A DNA stretch of 64,000 nt from Clostridiales bacterium (GTDB lineage Bacteria; Bacillota; Clostridia; Oscillospirales; Oscillospiraceae): positions 1-64,000 of the forward strand of contig JALFUW010000029.1 of NCBI GenBank assembly GCA_022786995.1, read 5' to 3'. The translations under genes were made by a program, and so were the position numbers. Positions 34,671 to 42,348 of this stretch are shown here, in pieces (within the stretch, counting starts at the first letter, position 1; each line of letters begins with the position of its first letter). The notes beneath the pieces are model-generated. The model was given only the letters and a program-made list of their open reading frames with translations, was not told the origin of the DNA and made no database searches.

Positions 34671-35435
34671 TTACAGCCCGATGGACTGCATGATGCCCTT
34701 CAATGCGACCTTCATGGGGTCGTTTTCGGGGAGGCGGGCGGAAGGCTCGCCGTCGCAGTCGCAGCGGTACACCGCCTCATCCTGAGGCAGCACGCCGAAG
34801 AGCTTGAGGCCATGCTTTTCAATTTCGACCTTCACGCCGTCGTCCAGCTTGCCGCCGGGCGCCCGGTTGATGATCAGGCCCATCTGGCCGGGGTTCAGGT
34901 CCATTTCCTTCACCATCTCGGCCACTCTTGCCACGGCCTGAACGCCCCGGCGGGAGCAGTCGGAAATCAGCAGCATGGTGTCCACATGAGGCAGGGTGCC
35001 CCGGGCGATGTGCTCAAGGCCGGCCTCGTTGTCCATGACAACGTAGGAATAGTTGGGAACATATTTGGCAACCTGAGACTGCAGTACGCCGTTGACGTAG
35101 CAGTAGCAGCCCTTGCCCTGGGTGCGGCCCATGACCAGCATATCGAAGTCGTCGTCCTCAATGAGGGCCTGACTGAACTTCATCTCGGCGTAGTCCGCCT
35201 TGGTCATGCCGGAGGGGATGGTGCCCTTCAGCTCGGCCTGGGCCATTTCTTCCCGAATCTGGCCCAGAGAGGTCTCCACCTCCACGCCAAGAACCTCGTT
35301 CAGGTTGGAGTTGGCATCGGCGTCCACCACGAGGACGGGGCCGTTCTTCTTTTTGCACAGGTAATCGATCAGCATGCCGCAGGTGGTGGTTTTGCCCACG
35401 CCGCCCTTACCGGCAACCGCGATGGTATGAGGCAT
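34671..35435 (-). CDS. cooC: CooC-type nickel-insertion ATPase
   Basis: 254 residues of the MinD/SIMIBI class. The deviant P-loop G-K-G-G-V-G-K-T-T is at residues 9-17, the switch region is V-V-D-A-D-A-N-S-N, and Cys110-x-Cys112 (G-K-G-C-Y-C-Y-V-N) is the metal site known in CooC. Such proteins (CooC, AcsF) load nickel into CO dehydrogenase or acetyl-CoA synthase. With acsB present and no CODH gene in view, the A-cluster of ACS is a plausible client. RBS AAGGAG precedes the ATG. A type B repeat separates it from acsD. Confidence 0.93.
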   Translation of the reverse strand: MPHTIAVAGKGGVGKTTTCGMLIDYLCKKKNGPVLVVDADANSNLNEVLGVEVETSLGQIREEMAQAELKGTIPSGMTKADYAEMKFSQALIEDDDFDMLVMGRTQGKGCYCYVNGVLQSQVAKYVPNYSYVVMDNEAGLEHIARGTLPHVDTMLLISDCSRRGVQAVARVAEMVKEMDLNPGQMGLIINRAPGGKLDDGVKVEIEKHGLKLFGVLPQDEAVYRCDCDGEPSARLPENDPMKVALKGIMQSIGL

Positions 35436-35470
35436 AATTTTTCACTCCTTTGTCACTTGGGAAAGATGCG

Positions 35471-35505
35471 AATTGACAATTGACAGTTGACAGTTGACAG
35501 TTGAC
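35471..35505. repeat. Type H heptamer array, single arm (AGTTGAC type)
   Basis: Five tandem heptamers without spacing: AATTGAC twice, then AGTTGAC three times. No inverse arm is found downstream. The same heptamer appears in the element before purM (50434-50488). Confidence 0.8.
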
Positions 35506-35560
35506 AATTATGGGCCATACCGTCAGCTGAGTGGTTTCTTAATAAGCATTGGCATGAAAA

Positions 35561-36487
35561 TCAGGGCGCATTCCGTATGCCGGATTCTCTGACAATCAGG
35601 GCCGTGTCTTCAAAACGGTTTCTGGTGAGCAGATGAATACCATCAACGCCGCAGTCCAGATATTTCTGAATCTGGGTGACGGTGTATTCCAGCCCCGCCT
35701 CGCGAAAGTCCGCCTTTTTTCGCTCTGCGTTGGCATCAAAGGGATCTTTCACGAAGGGGCTGGGGAGAATCCAGTTTTCGGAAATGATCCCGCACAGAGA
35801 CCGGGGAATGGTGCCGCCGCTGTGGGAGAGCACCTGACCGACGGTTTCCGCCTGATCCACCACGGGCATGACACCGGCTTCAACAGGGAGCATGATCCCG
35901 GATGACCGAATGGCATCCAGCCAGTAGCGGAAGGCGTCCATATCCCAGCACAGCCGGGTGACGATACAGTCCGCGCCGCAGTCCTGCTTTTGTTTCAGCA
36001 GCTCGATCTCCGCTTCCAATGGACGGCTGTCGGGATATCCCTCGGGAGCGCCCGCCACCGAGATGGCGAAGGCATTGCCAAATTCCTGCCGGATGAAGGC
36101 CACCAGTTCAGCGGCGGATGGAAAATCACCGTTGTCGGCACGAAAGGCGGATGGGTCGCCCCGCAGTGCCAGAATGTGGCGGATTCCATGATTCAGATAG
36201 GTCTGAAGCTGCCGCCGGGCACTCTCTTTTGTGTTGCCCGCGCAGGTGAAGTGGGTCACTGGGGCGCAGCATCCGTCCTTTTGGATTGCGTCCAGAACCG
36301 CCAGATTCTTGCCGGCATCGGAGCCGCCGGCGCTGTAGGTGCAGGAGATGAAATCGGGATGCAGGGAATACATTCGGCGCAGAATACCGTTCTCACCGCA
36401 CAGCTCGGTCATGCCCGCATCGGTTTTGGGAGGGAACACCTCAAACGAGAGCAGGGCACGTCTGTTCAAAGTATCCATGACAGACAT
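35561..36487 (-). CDS. metF: 5,10-methylene-tetrahydrofolate reductase
   Basis: 308 residues from the ATG at 36487 (RBS GGAGG, 8 nt away); the longer open frame upstream runs into the promoter. MetF signatures are S-F-E-V-F-P-P-K near residue 14, C-T-Y-S-A-G-G-S, H-F-T-C-A-G, L-A-L-R-G-D-P and D-C-I-V-T-R-L. It makes methyl-THF, the donor for the AcsE domain downstream. The zinc-containing partner MetV found in many acetogens is not in the window. It is the first gene of the cluster, followed after 125 bp by cooC. Confidence 0.94.
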   Translation of the reverse strand: MSVMDTLNRRALLSFEVFPPKTDAGMTELCGENGILRRMYSLHPDFISCTYSAGGSDAGKNLAVLDAIQKDGCCAPVTHFTCAGNTKESARRQLQTYLNHGIRHILALRGDPSAFRADNGDFPSAAELVAFIRQEFGNAFAISVAGAPEGYPDSRPLEAEIELLKQKQDCGADCIVTRLCWDMDAFRYWLDAIRSSGIMLPVEAGVMPVVDQAETVGQVLSHSGGTIPRSLCGIISENWILPSPFVKDPFDANAERKKADFREAGLEYTVTQIQKYLDCGVDGIHLLTRNRFEDTALIVRESGIRNAP

Positions 36488-36555
36488 ACCTGTTACCTCC
36501 GGGTTCTGCTGACCATGAATTTCGTATCGTCGGGTGGGCAAACTGCCCCCATATC

Positions 36556-36595
36556 GATACAACGATATCGTATCACATATCCCGCCTAAATTCAA
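36556..36595 (-). promoter_or_regulatory. Promoter of metF and the acs cluster, with palindromic site
   Basis: TTGAAT (36590-36595) and TACGAT (36567-36572) are 17 bp apart on the minus strand. An inverted repeat GATAC-N9-GTATC (36556-36574), with ACGATATCGT inside it, covers the -10 box and the start region and could be an operator. Confidence 0.6.
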
Positions 36596-36688
36596 CCCAT
36601 AATTTGATAGAATTTACAAAAAAATGCGTCTGGGGAGGGCTGTTGTCATTCAGTTGACACAGACGAAACGGTGAGTTGACAGATGACG

Positions 36689-36723
36689 CAAAAAACGCCT
36701 GCCGCGCAAATGCGGCAGGCGTT
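36689..36723 (-). terminator. Intrinsic terminator of thrS
   Basis: A perfect 12-bp stem (AACGCCTGCCGC and its complement) with a 6-nt loop followed by T6 on the minus strand, 7 bp after the thrS stop. Confidence 0.92.
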
Positions 36724-36729
36724 AGCTTT

Positions 36730-38520
36730 TTACACTTCCTTGCTCTTGGAGGCGATCTCCAGAAGGCACTTGGCGGTGAACTCGGCGGGAGTCATGGCAC
36801 CTAAGTCGTCGCCCTTGCGGGTGCGGACGGACACGGTGCCGTTCTCCATATCCCGGTCGCCGACCACCAGCATATAGGGGATCTTCTGCATCTGGGCCTC
36901 GCGAATCTTGTAGCCCAGCTTTTCGGAGCGGTAGTCGCCCTCGGCGTGGATGTTAACGCTGTTCAGGTCTTCCACCAGCTTGCGGGCGTACTCGTGGGCC
37001 CGGTCGGTGATGGGCATGACTTTGACCTGGGTGGGCATCATCCACAAGGGCAGGGCACCGGCGTACTTCTCAATCAGGTAGGCCAGGGTTCGCTCATAGC
37101 AGCCCAGGGAAGTGCGGTGGATGATATAGGGCCGCTTCTTCTGACCGTCGGCGTCGGTGTACTCCATGCCGAACCGCTCTGCCAGCAGCATATCGATCTG
37201 GATGGTGACGATGGTGTCCTCCTTGCCGAATACATTCTTATACTGAATGTCCAGCTTGGGGCCGTAGAAGGCGGCCTCGTCGATGCCGATGGTGTAGTCC
37301 ACGTTCAGGTCGTCCAGAATCTGCTTCATGACGGACTGGGCGGTTTCCCACTGCTCAGCGGTGCCTTCATACTTATTCTTGGGGTTGGCGGGATCCCACT
37401 GGGAGAATCGGAAGGTGCAGTCCTCCAGCATACCCACGGTATCCAGGCAGTACTTTGCCAGCTCCAGGCAGCCCTTGAACTCCTCCTCCAGCTGGTCGGG
37501 ACGGAGCACCAGATGGCCCTCGGAGATGGTGAACTGACGCACCCGGATCAGGCCGTGCATCTCGCCGGAGTCCTCGTTGCGGAACAGGGTGGAGGTTTCG
37601 CCCAAGCGCATGGGCAGGTCACGGTAGGAGCGTGCCCGGTTCAGGTAGACCTGATACTGGAAGGGGCAGGTCATGGGCCGCAGGGCGAAGCACTCCTTGG
37701 TTTCGTCGTTGGGGTCACCCAGCACGAACATGCCGTCCAGATAGTGATCCCAGTGGCCGGAAATCTTATAAAGATCGGACTTGGCCATCAGCGGGGTCTT
37801 GGTCAGAAGGTAGCCCCGCTTCTGCTCCTCGTCCTCTACCCAGCGCTGGAGAGTCTGAATGACCCGGGCACCCTTGGGGAGCAATATGGGCAGACCCTGG
37901 CCGATGGACTCCACGGTGGTGAAGTATTCCAGCTCCCGGCCCAGCTTGTTGTGATCCCGCTTCAGGGCTTCCTCCTGCTTTTTCAGGTACTCGTCCAGCT
38001 CGTCCTTGCTGGGGAAGGCGATGCCGTAAATTCTCTGGAGCATTTTTCGCTTGGAGTCGCCCCGCCAGTAGGCGCCGCAGGACTTGGTCAGCTTGAAGCC
38101 GTTGTGCTTGACCCGGCCGGTGTGATCCAGATGGGGGCCGGCACACAGGTCGGTGAACTCGCCCTGGGTGTAGAAGGAGATTACGGCATCTTCCGGCAGG
38201 TCGTTGATCAGCTCCACCTTGTAAGGCTCGTTCTTGCCCTCCATGTAGGCGATGGCTTCTGCCCGGGGCTTTTCGCTGCGCTCCAAACGGATGCGCTCCT
38301 TGCAGATTTTCTTCATCTCCCCCTCGATCTGGGTCAGGTGCTCGGGGGTGAAGGAGAAGGGAGCGTCAAAGTCGTAGTACCAGCCCTCGTCAATGGCGGG
38401 GCCGATGGCAAGCTGCACCTCGGGCCACAGCCGCTTCACGGCCTGGGCCATGATGTGGGAGCAGGTGTGCCAGTAGGTCTTGCGGTATTCGGGATTGTCA
38501 AAAGTAAATTCGTTTTCCAT
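36730..38520 (-). CDS. thrS: Threonyl-tRNA synthetase lacking the TGS domain
   Basis: 596 residues from the ATG at 38520 (MENEFTFDN; RBS GGAGG). The editing domain opens at once with H18-T-C-S-H22 and later C-A-G-P-H; the class II catalytic core and the anticodon-binding domain follow. Most ThrRS proteins are about 640 residues and begin with a TGS domain, which is absent here, as in several clostridial ThrRS. It charges tRNA-Thr. Expression is controlled by a T-box leader, with a heptamer element between the T-box terminator and the start codon. Confidence 0.95.
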   Translation of the reverse strand: MENEFTFDNPEYRKTYWHTCSHIMAQAVKRLWPEVQLAIGPAIDEGWYYDFDAPFSFTPEHLTQIEGEMKKICKERIRLERSEKPRAEAIAYMEGKNEPYKVELINDLPEDAVISFYTQGEFTDLCAGPHLDHTGRVKHNGFKLTKSCGAYWRGDSKRKMLQRIYGIAFPSKDELDEYLKKQEEALKRDHNKLGRELEYFTTVESIGQGLPILLPKGARVIQTLQRWVEDEEQKRGYLLTKTPLMAKSDLYKISGHWDHYLDGMFVLGDPNDETKECFALRPMTCPFQYQVYLNRARSYRDLPMRLGETSTLFRNEDSGEMHGLIRVRQFTISEGHLVLRPDQLEEEFKGCLELAKYCLDTVGMLEDCTFRFSQWDPANPKNKYEGTAEQWETAQSVMKQILDDLNVDYTIGIDEAAFYGPKLDIQYKNVFGKEDTIVTIQIDMLLAERFGMEYTDADGQKKRPYIIHRTSLGCYERTLAYLIEKYAGALPLWMMPTQVKVMPITDRAHEYARKLVEDLNSVNIHAEGDYRSEKLGYKIREAQMQKIPYMLVVGDRDMENGTVSVRTRKGDDLGAMTPAEFTAKCLLEIASKSKEV

Positions 38521-38540
38521 AGTAAAACCTCCACAATTTT

Positions 38541-38632
38541 TAGATACAGAGATACAAGATAGAAGATACAAGATATTGTCTTTCAGAGTCTGCAAAATAT
38601 CTTGTATCTTGTATCTCCGTATCTCGTATCTT
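38541..38632. repeat. Type H heptamer inverted-array element in the thrS leader
   Basis: Five units of the AAGATAC type (38541-38576) and five complementary units (38597-38632) flank a 20-bp interior. One unit in each arm is 8 bp long. Same family as 13010-13111 and the gene-bearing element at 54093-54536. Confidence 0.88.
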
Positions 38633-38646
38633 CCTGCTGGGGAGGG

Positions 38647-38895
38647 TAAAAAAATAGCCCATCCCCTGAAAAATCAGGGGTGGGATACAGTCAGTATTCC
38701 ACGGTTCCACCCTGGTTGCTTCGCTTTCGCGGAGCCACTCATTGACGCCGTAACGGGCGCACCCGGCGGGACATTTCCGACCCGCGGCTCGGAAGTGGTG
38801 ACGCCTGCGGCAGGGATACGGGTGCCTTTCACCAAAGCGGCATCCTCTCTGGGAATCTTACCGGGGCGCGTGTCTTCGTCAAAGCCTTTCTGTAA
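38647..38895 (-). ncRNA. T-box riboswitch of thrS
   Basis: The minus-strand leader carries the conserved T-box bulge AGGGTGGAACCGTGG (at 38699-38713), then a terminator (stem CCCACCCCTGA with TCAGGGGATGGG, T7) at 38647-38684. A G-rich AGAGAGGATG region and a likely threonine specifier ACC (in G-G-C-A-C-C-C-G, near 38825) lie in stem I. Uncharged tRNA-Thr would stabilise the antiterminator and turn on thrS. Confidence 0.88.
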
Positions 38896-38900
38896 CAGAG

Positions 38901-38929
38901 AATCTAGCACACTTTTTTTCAAAAGTCAA
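38901..38929 (-). promoter_or_regulatory. Sigma-A promoter of the thrS T-box transcript
   Basis: TTGACT and TAGATT with a 17-bp spacer on the minus strand, just before the T-box. Confidence 0.7.
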
Positions 38930-39189
38930 TGATTAGGACGAGAAAAACCTGTGCCAAAATCACCAAAAAACCGAGGCGGAATCGACTGGCAGCTTGCGCT
39001 TTTGTCAGGCCGCGAATTGTGACGGAAAGAAACACAACCTGACTTAGTTCGTAATTACTTGTTACTTTTCGACACGAATTATCGTGAGGAATCGACAGAA
39101 ACCGACGAAAAAATGAAGTTCGCATGATGCAAATATCTGACTTTTATAGCAAATAAAGTGCAAAAAACTACTGATTTTAATGTGATTAC
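38930..39189. other. 260-bp intergenic region without a recognised feature
   Basis: This AT-richer stretch lies between two divergent promoters. I see no gene, no clear hairpin with a T-run and no known riboswitch core. Short repeats of AATCGAC and a TCGACACGAATTATCGTGA near-palindrome at 39067-39085 are the only structure. Confidence 0.5.
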
Positions 39190-39217
39190 TTGACAAAATA
39201 TCGATATTTGATATAAT
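39190..39217 (+). promoter_or_regulatory. Promoter of the 3D-domain gene with a palindrome in the spacer
   Basis: TTGACA and TATAAT with a 16-bp spacer. The perfect palindrome CAAATATCGATATTTG (39195-39210) fills the spacer, a good position for a repressor. Confidence 0.72.
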
Positions 39218-39316
39218 GTGTCCGTGCAAAACAGAAACGGAAACGAAATGTAAATAGTTGATAGATTTCCGATTACAAACTGCTTAAAAAAGATACGTTC
39301 CCCCGGAGGTGCCCCT

Positions 39317-40375
39317 ATGGCAAAGACCAGATCAAAAATCCTCAGAAGGAAGATTCTGCTGATGCGCCTGTATGTGCTGACGCTGACACTGATTTTGGTG
39401 CTTGCCATGACGGCCCTGCTGTCCCAGACAGCCCTTGCCCGAACCTACGTTATCACCGATGGGGAGCGGGTGGTGACCTACACCACCTTCGCCACAGACC
39501 CGGAGGAGGTTCTGGGGCAGGCGGGAGTCACCCTCAGCGAAGACGATACCTTCACCACCCAGGCGGTGGAGGGCGCGGCATCCATCACGGTTAGGCGCGC
39601 CCAGAAAATCATAGTCCAATACCATGGGCAGACCAGATTGGCGACCACATTCGGCGAAACGGCAGGGGAGCTGCTGAGTCGGCTGAATCTGGAGGTGTCC
39701 GGAGAGGATCTGGTCTCCCATGGTTTGGAGGAAGAAACCTATGACGGCATGGTTCTGCGGATTGACCGGGTGCAGACCTTGTGCCAGAGCTATAGCGTGA
39801 CCATGCCTCACGAAACGACCCGGTGCAGTGACGGCACCCTGCCCCAGGGCACGGAGGAGGTGCTCACGCAGGGACAGGACGGGGAGCTATTGTGCACCGC
39901 CGAGGTCACCTACATAAACGGCGAGGAGACCTCCCGCCGGGTGCTTTCGGAAACCGTCACCCGAATGCCTGTCACCGAGGTCATCGGTGTGGGCGCGGGG
40001 CCGGTGAGGCAAAAGCGTGAGGCCCCTGTCATCAGTGACGGCTACATCACCCTGCCCACCGGCGAGGTGCTGACCTATACCCACAGCGACACCGTCCGGG
40101 CCACAGCCTATACCCACACCGACCAGGGCTGCGACGCGTTTACCGCTACCGGCACCGTGGTGCATTGGGGTACCGTGGCGGTGGATCCCCGGTATATCCC
40201 CTACGGCACCCGAATGTTTATTATGGCCAGCGACGGCTCATACGTCTACGGTATCGCCACGGCGGAGGACTGCGGCGGCGATATCAAGGGCGACCGCATG
40301 GATCTGTATATGCCCACTTATGAACAGTGCAGGGAGTTCGGTCGGAGGAGATGCACGCTCTATTTTTTAGGGTGA
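39317..40375 (+). CDS. Secreted G5/3D-domain cell-wall protein (YabE/RpfB-like)
   Basis: 352 residues. A basic start and a hydrophobic segment (about 18-40) form a signal peptide or anchor. Next come DUF348-like ubiquitin-fold segments (about 44-130), a G5-like domain (about 160-235) and a C-terminal 3D domain (about 262-351) with the three aspartates in V-D-P-R-Y-I-P-Y-G and G-D-R-M-D-L-Y. The 3D fold is shared with MltA and Rpf/YocH-type muralytic enzymes, so it probably cleaves peptidoglycan during growth or dormancy exit. RBS GGAGGT precedes the ATG. The TGA stop is inside the first heptamer of a repeat element. Confidence 0.87.
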   Translation: MAKTRSKILRRKILLMRLYVLTLTLILVLAMTALLSQTALARTYVITDGERVVTYTTFATDPEEVLGQAGVTLSEDDTFTTQAVEGAASITVRRAQKIIVQYHGQTRLATTFGETAGELLSRLNLEVSGEDLVSHGLEEETYDGMVLRIDRVQTLCQSYSVTMPHETTRCSDGTLPQGTEEVLTQGQDGELLCTAEVTYINGEETSRRVLSETVTRMPVTEVIGVGAGPVRQKREAPVISDGYITLPTGEVLTYTHSDTVRATAYTHTDQGCDAFTATGTVVHWGTVAVDPRYIPYGTRMFIMASDGSYVYGIATAEDCGGDIKGDRMDLYMPTYEQCREFGRRRCTLYFLG

Positions 40376-40478
40376 AGAGTGGAGAGTGAAGAGTGGAGAG
40401 CGAGGAGCTAGATTTTTTAATCATCGCCGAAGGCGATACCATCACTCCACTCTCAACTCTCCACACTTCACACTTTTC
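40372..40478. repeat. Type H heptamer inverted-array element (GTGAAGA/GTGGAGA type)
   Basis: Five heptamers at 40372-40406 (GTGAAGA and GTGGAGA alternating, then GCGAGGA) face five complementary heptamers at 40444-40478. The 37-bp interior contains the hairpin ATCGCC-GAA-GGCGAT. The left array overlaps the stop codon of the 3D-domain gene. Confidence 0.88.
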
Positions 40479-40480
40479 TG

Positions 40481-40509
40481 TTGACTTCTTTCAGTCCGGT
40501 GCGTAAAAT
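40481..40509 (+). promoter_or_regulatory. Sigma-A promoter of the EamA transporter gene
   Basis: TTGACT and TAAAAT with a 17-bp spacer, 3 bp after the heptamer element. Confidence 0.68.
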
Positions 40510-40544
40510 GTTGGAAAACCACTGACGGAAAGAATGTGATTCCA

Positions 40545-41420
40545 ATGAAAAAGCTCGCGCCGGTATTTGTGCTGTCCGCCGGAACCCTGTGGGGAATCAT
40601 GGGGATTTTTGTGCGGAAACTGGGGACATACGGCTTTTCTTCCCTGCAAATCGCCTGCCTGCGGATTCTGTTCGGGGCGGCACTGTTTTTGGTGATTACC
40701 GGCGTTTTTAATCGGAATTTATTGACAATTCAGCTCCGGGATGTGGGGCTGTTTCTGGGCATGGGGTTACTCAGTCTGCTGCTGTTCACGGTGTGCTATT
40801 TTACCACCATCAATCTGGCGTCCCTGTCTGTGGCGGCAATTCTGCTGTATACATCCCCGATCTGGGTAATGCTGATGTCCGCGATCTGCTTCCGGGAGAA
40901 GATCACCCGGCGGAAGCTTCTGTGCGCCGCCATGGCCTTCGGCGGCTGCGTGCTGGTGTCTGGCATTGGGTCAGCGTCAAGCCTTTCACCCATGGTGATT
41001 GTCACGGGCCTGATGTCCGCTGTGGGCTATGGGCTGTACAGCATCTTCGGCACCTTCGCCCTGCGCAAGTACCAGCCCCTCACCGTTACCACCTACGCCT
41101 TCCTGTTTGGCGCGGCAGGTGCCGTGGTATTATGTAAACCGAATGAGATTATTACAGTCATCTCCTCGGCCCCGAATCCGGCGGGTCTGGTGCTCCTGCT
41201 GATGCTCACCGCCTTTGTCACCGCGGTGCTGCCGTACCTTCTGTACACCGTGGGCCTGAACCATATGCGGGCCAGCGCGGCAGCCATCATGGCCTCCATC
41301 GAGCCGGTGGTGGCAACCGCTGCCGGGGCACTGGTGTTTGGAGAAGCGTTGACGCTTTCCGCCTTTACCGGCATCGCACTGGTGCTGTGTGCCATTGTAT
41401 TGCTGAACGCCAAGGGGTGA
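40545..41420 (+). CDS. EamA/DMT-family transporter
   Basis: 291 residues from the ATG at 40545; a GTG nine bases upstream is also possible, and neither has a strong RBS. Ten hydrophobic segments in two EamA halves are visible, beginning F-V-L-S-A-G-T-L-W-G-I-M-G-I-F and ending M-A-S-I-E-P-V-V-A-T-A-A-G. Members of this drug/metabolite family export amino acids or other metabolites; the substrate is unknown. It stands alone between a heptamer element and rsmA. Confidence 0.9.
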   Translation: MKKLAPVFVLSAGTLWGIMGIFVRKLGTYGFSSLQIACLRILFGAALFLVITGVFNRNLLTIQLRDVGLFLGMGLLSLLLFTVCYFTTINLASLSVAAILLYTSPIWVMLMSAICFREKITRRKLLCAAMAFGGCVLVSGIGSASSLSPMVIVTGLMSAVGYGLYSIFGTFALRKYQPLTVTTYAFLFGAAGAVVLCKPNEIITVISSAPNPAGLVLLLMLTAFVTAVLPYLLYTVGLNHMRASAAAIMASIEPVVATAAGALVFGEALTLSAFTGIALVLCAIVLLNAKG

Positions 41421-41427
41421 AATGCCC

Positions 41428-41475
41428 TTGTCAAACCGCCTTTTTTCTGCTATGATAGCGGTCAGAAAGGCGGTT
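41428..41475 (+). promoter_or_regulatory. Promoter of rsmA embedded in a hairpin
   Basis: TTGTCA (41428-41433) and TATGAT (41451-41456) are 17 bp apart. The same DNA forms a long hairpin (AAACCGCC-TTT...AAA-GGCGGTTTT) ending in a T-run, which can terminate the upstream gene; the -10 box lies in its loop. Confidence 0.6.
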
Positions 41476-41481
41476 TTCGTT

Positions 41482-42348
41482 ATGGTAAACGTGTGCGATA
41501 TTCAGGTGATGAAGCCATTGCTTTCCCAGCACGGCTTTCACTTCTCCAAGGCCAAGGGCCAGAATTTTCTCATTGCTCCCTGGGTGCCTCAGTCCATCGC
41601 CGAACAGGCGGGGGTGGACGAGACGGCGGGGGTGCTGGAAATCGGCCCCGGTATCGGCAGTCTTACCCAGCAGCTTTGTCTGCGGGCAAAAAAGGTCTGC
41701 GCCGTGGAGCTGGATGAGCGGCTGGAACCGATCTTAGACACCACGGTGGGAGAATTTGACAATCTGGAAATCATCTGGAACGACGTACTGCGGCTGGATC
41801 TGCCCGCGCTGGTGGCGGGGGAGTTTGGTGGGCTGCGGCCCATGGCCTGCGCAAACCTGCCCTACTATATCACCTCCCCCATTCTGACGGCCCTGCTGGG
41901 AGCGGATTGCTTTGAATCCGTCACCGTCATGGTGCAGAAGGAGGTGGCCCAGCGGATTGCCGCCGCCCCCGGCAGCCCGGACTACAGCGCCTTTACCGTG
42001 TTCTGCCAGTATTATGCGGTGCCGGAGCTGCTGTTCGACGTGCCCGCTCACTGCTTTCTGCCCCAGCCCAAGGTGACCTCGGCGGTGATTCAGCTGAAGG
42101 TGCGGAAAAGGCGGGATTGGGGCATTCTGGACGAGAAAATTTTCTTCCGCGCCGTCCGGGCAAGCTTCGCCATGCGGCGCAAAAAGCTGTCAAATGGCTT
42201 GGCCTCCGGCTTCCCGGAGCTGGGAAAAACCGGCGCGGCGGAGGTCATCGCGGCGGCGGGCTTTGACGCGGGGATCCGGGGCGAGACTCTGGGCATCCCG
42301 GAATTTGCCAGAATTGCCAATGAAATCGTAAAATGGAGAGAAAAATGA
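41482..42348 (+). CDS. rsmA: 16S rRNA dimethyladenosine transferase
   Basis: 288 residues from the ATG at 41482; the frame is open further upstream but that part overlaps the promoter and terminator. The SAM site is L-E-I-G-P-G-I-G-S-L-T, the catalytic motif IV is N-L-P-Y-Y-I-T-S-P, and F-L-P-Q-P-K-V-T-S-A-V is typical of KsgA. It dimethylates two adenines near the 3' end of 16S rRNA. It overlaps the next gene by 4 nt (ATGA). Confidence 0.96.
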   Translation: MVNVCDIQVMKPLLSQHGFHFSKAKGQNFLIAPWVPQSIAEQAGVDETAGVLEIGPGIGSLTQQLCLRAKKVCAVELDERLEPILDTTVGEFDNLEIIWNDVLRLDLPALVAGEFGGLRPMACANLPYYITSPILTALLGADCFESVTVMVQKEVAQRIAAAPGSPDYSAFTVFCQYYAVPELLFDVPAHCFLPQPKVTSAVIQLKVRKRRDWGILDEKIFFRAVRASFAMRRKKLSNGLASGFPELGKTGAAEVIAAAGFDAGIRGETLGIPEFARIANEIVKWREK

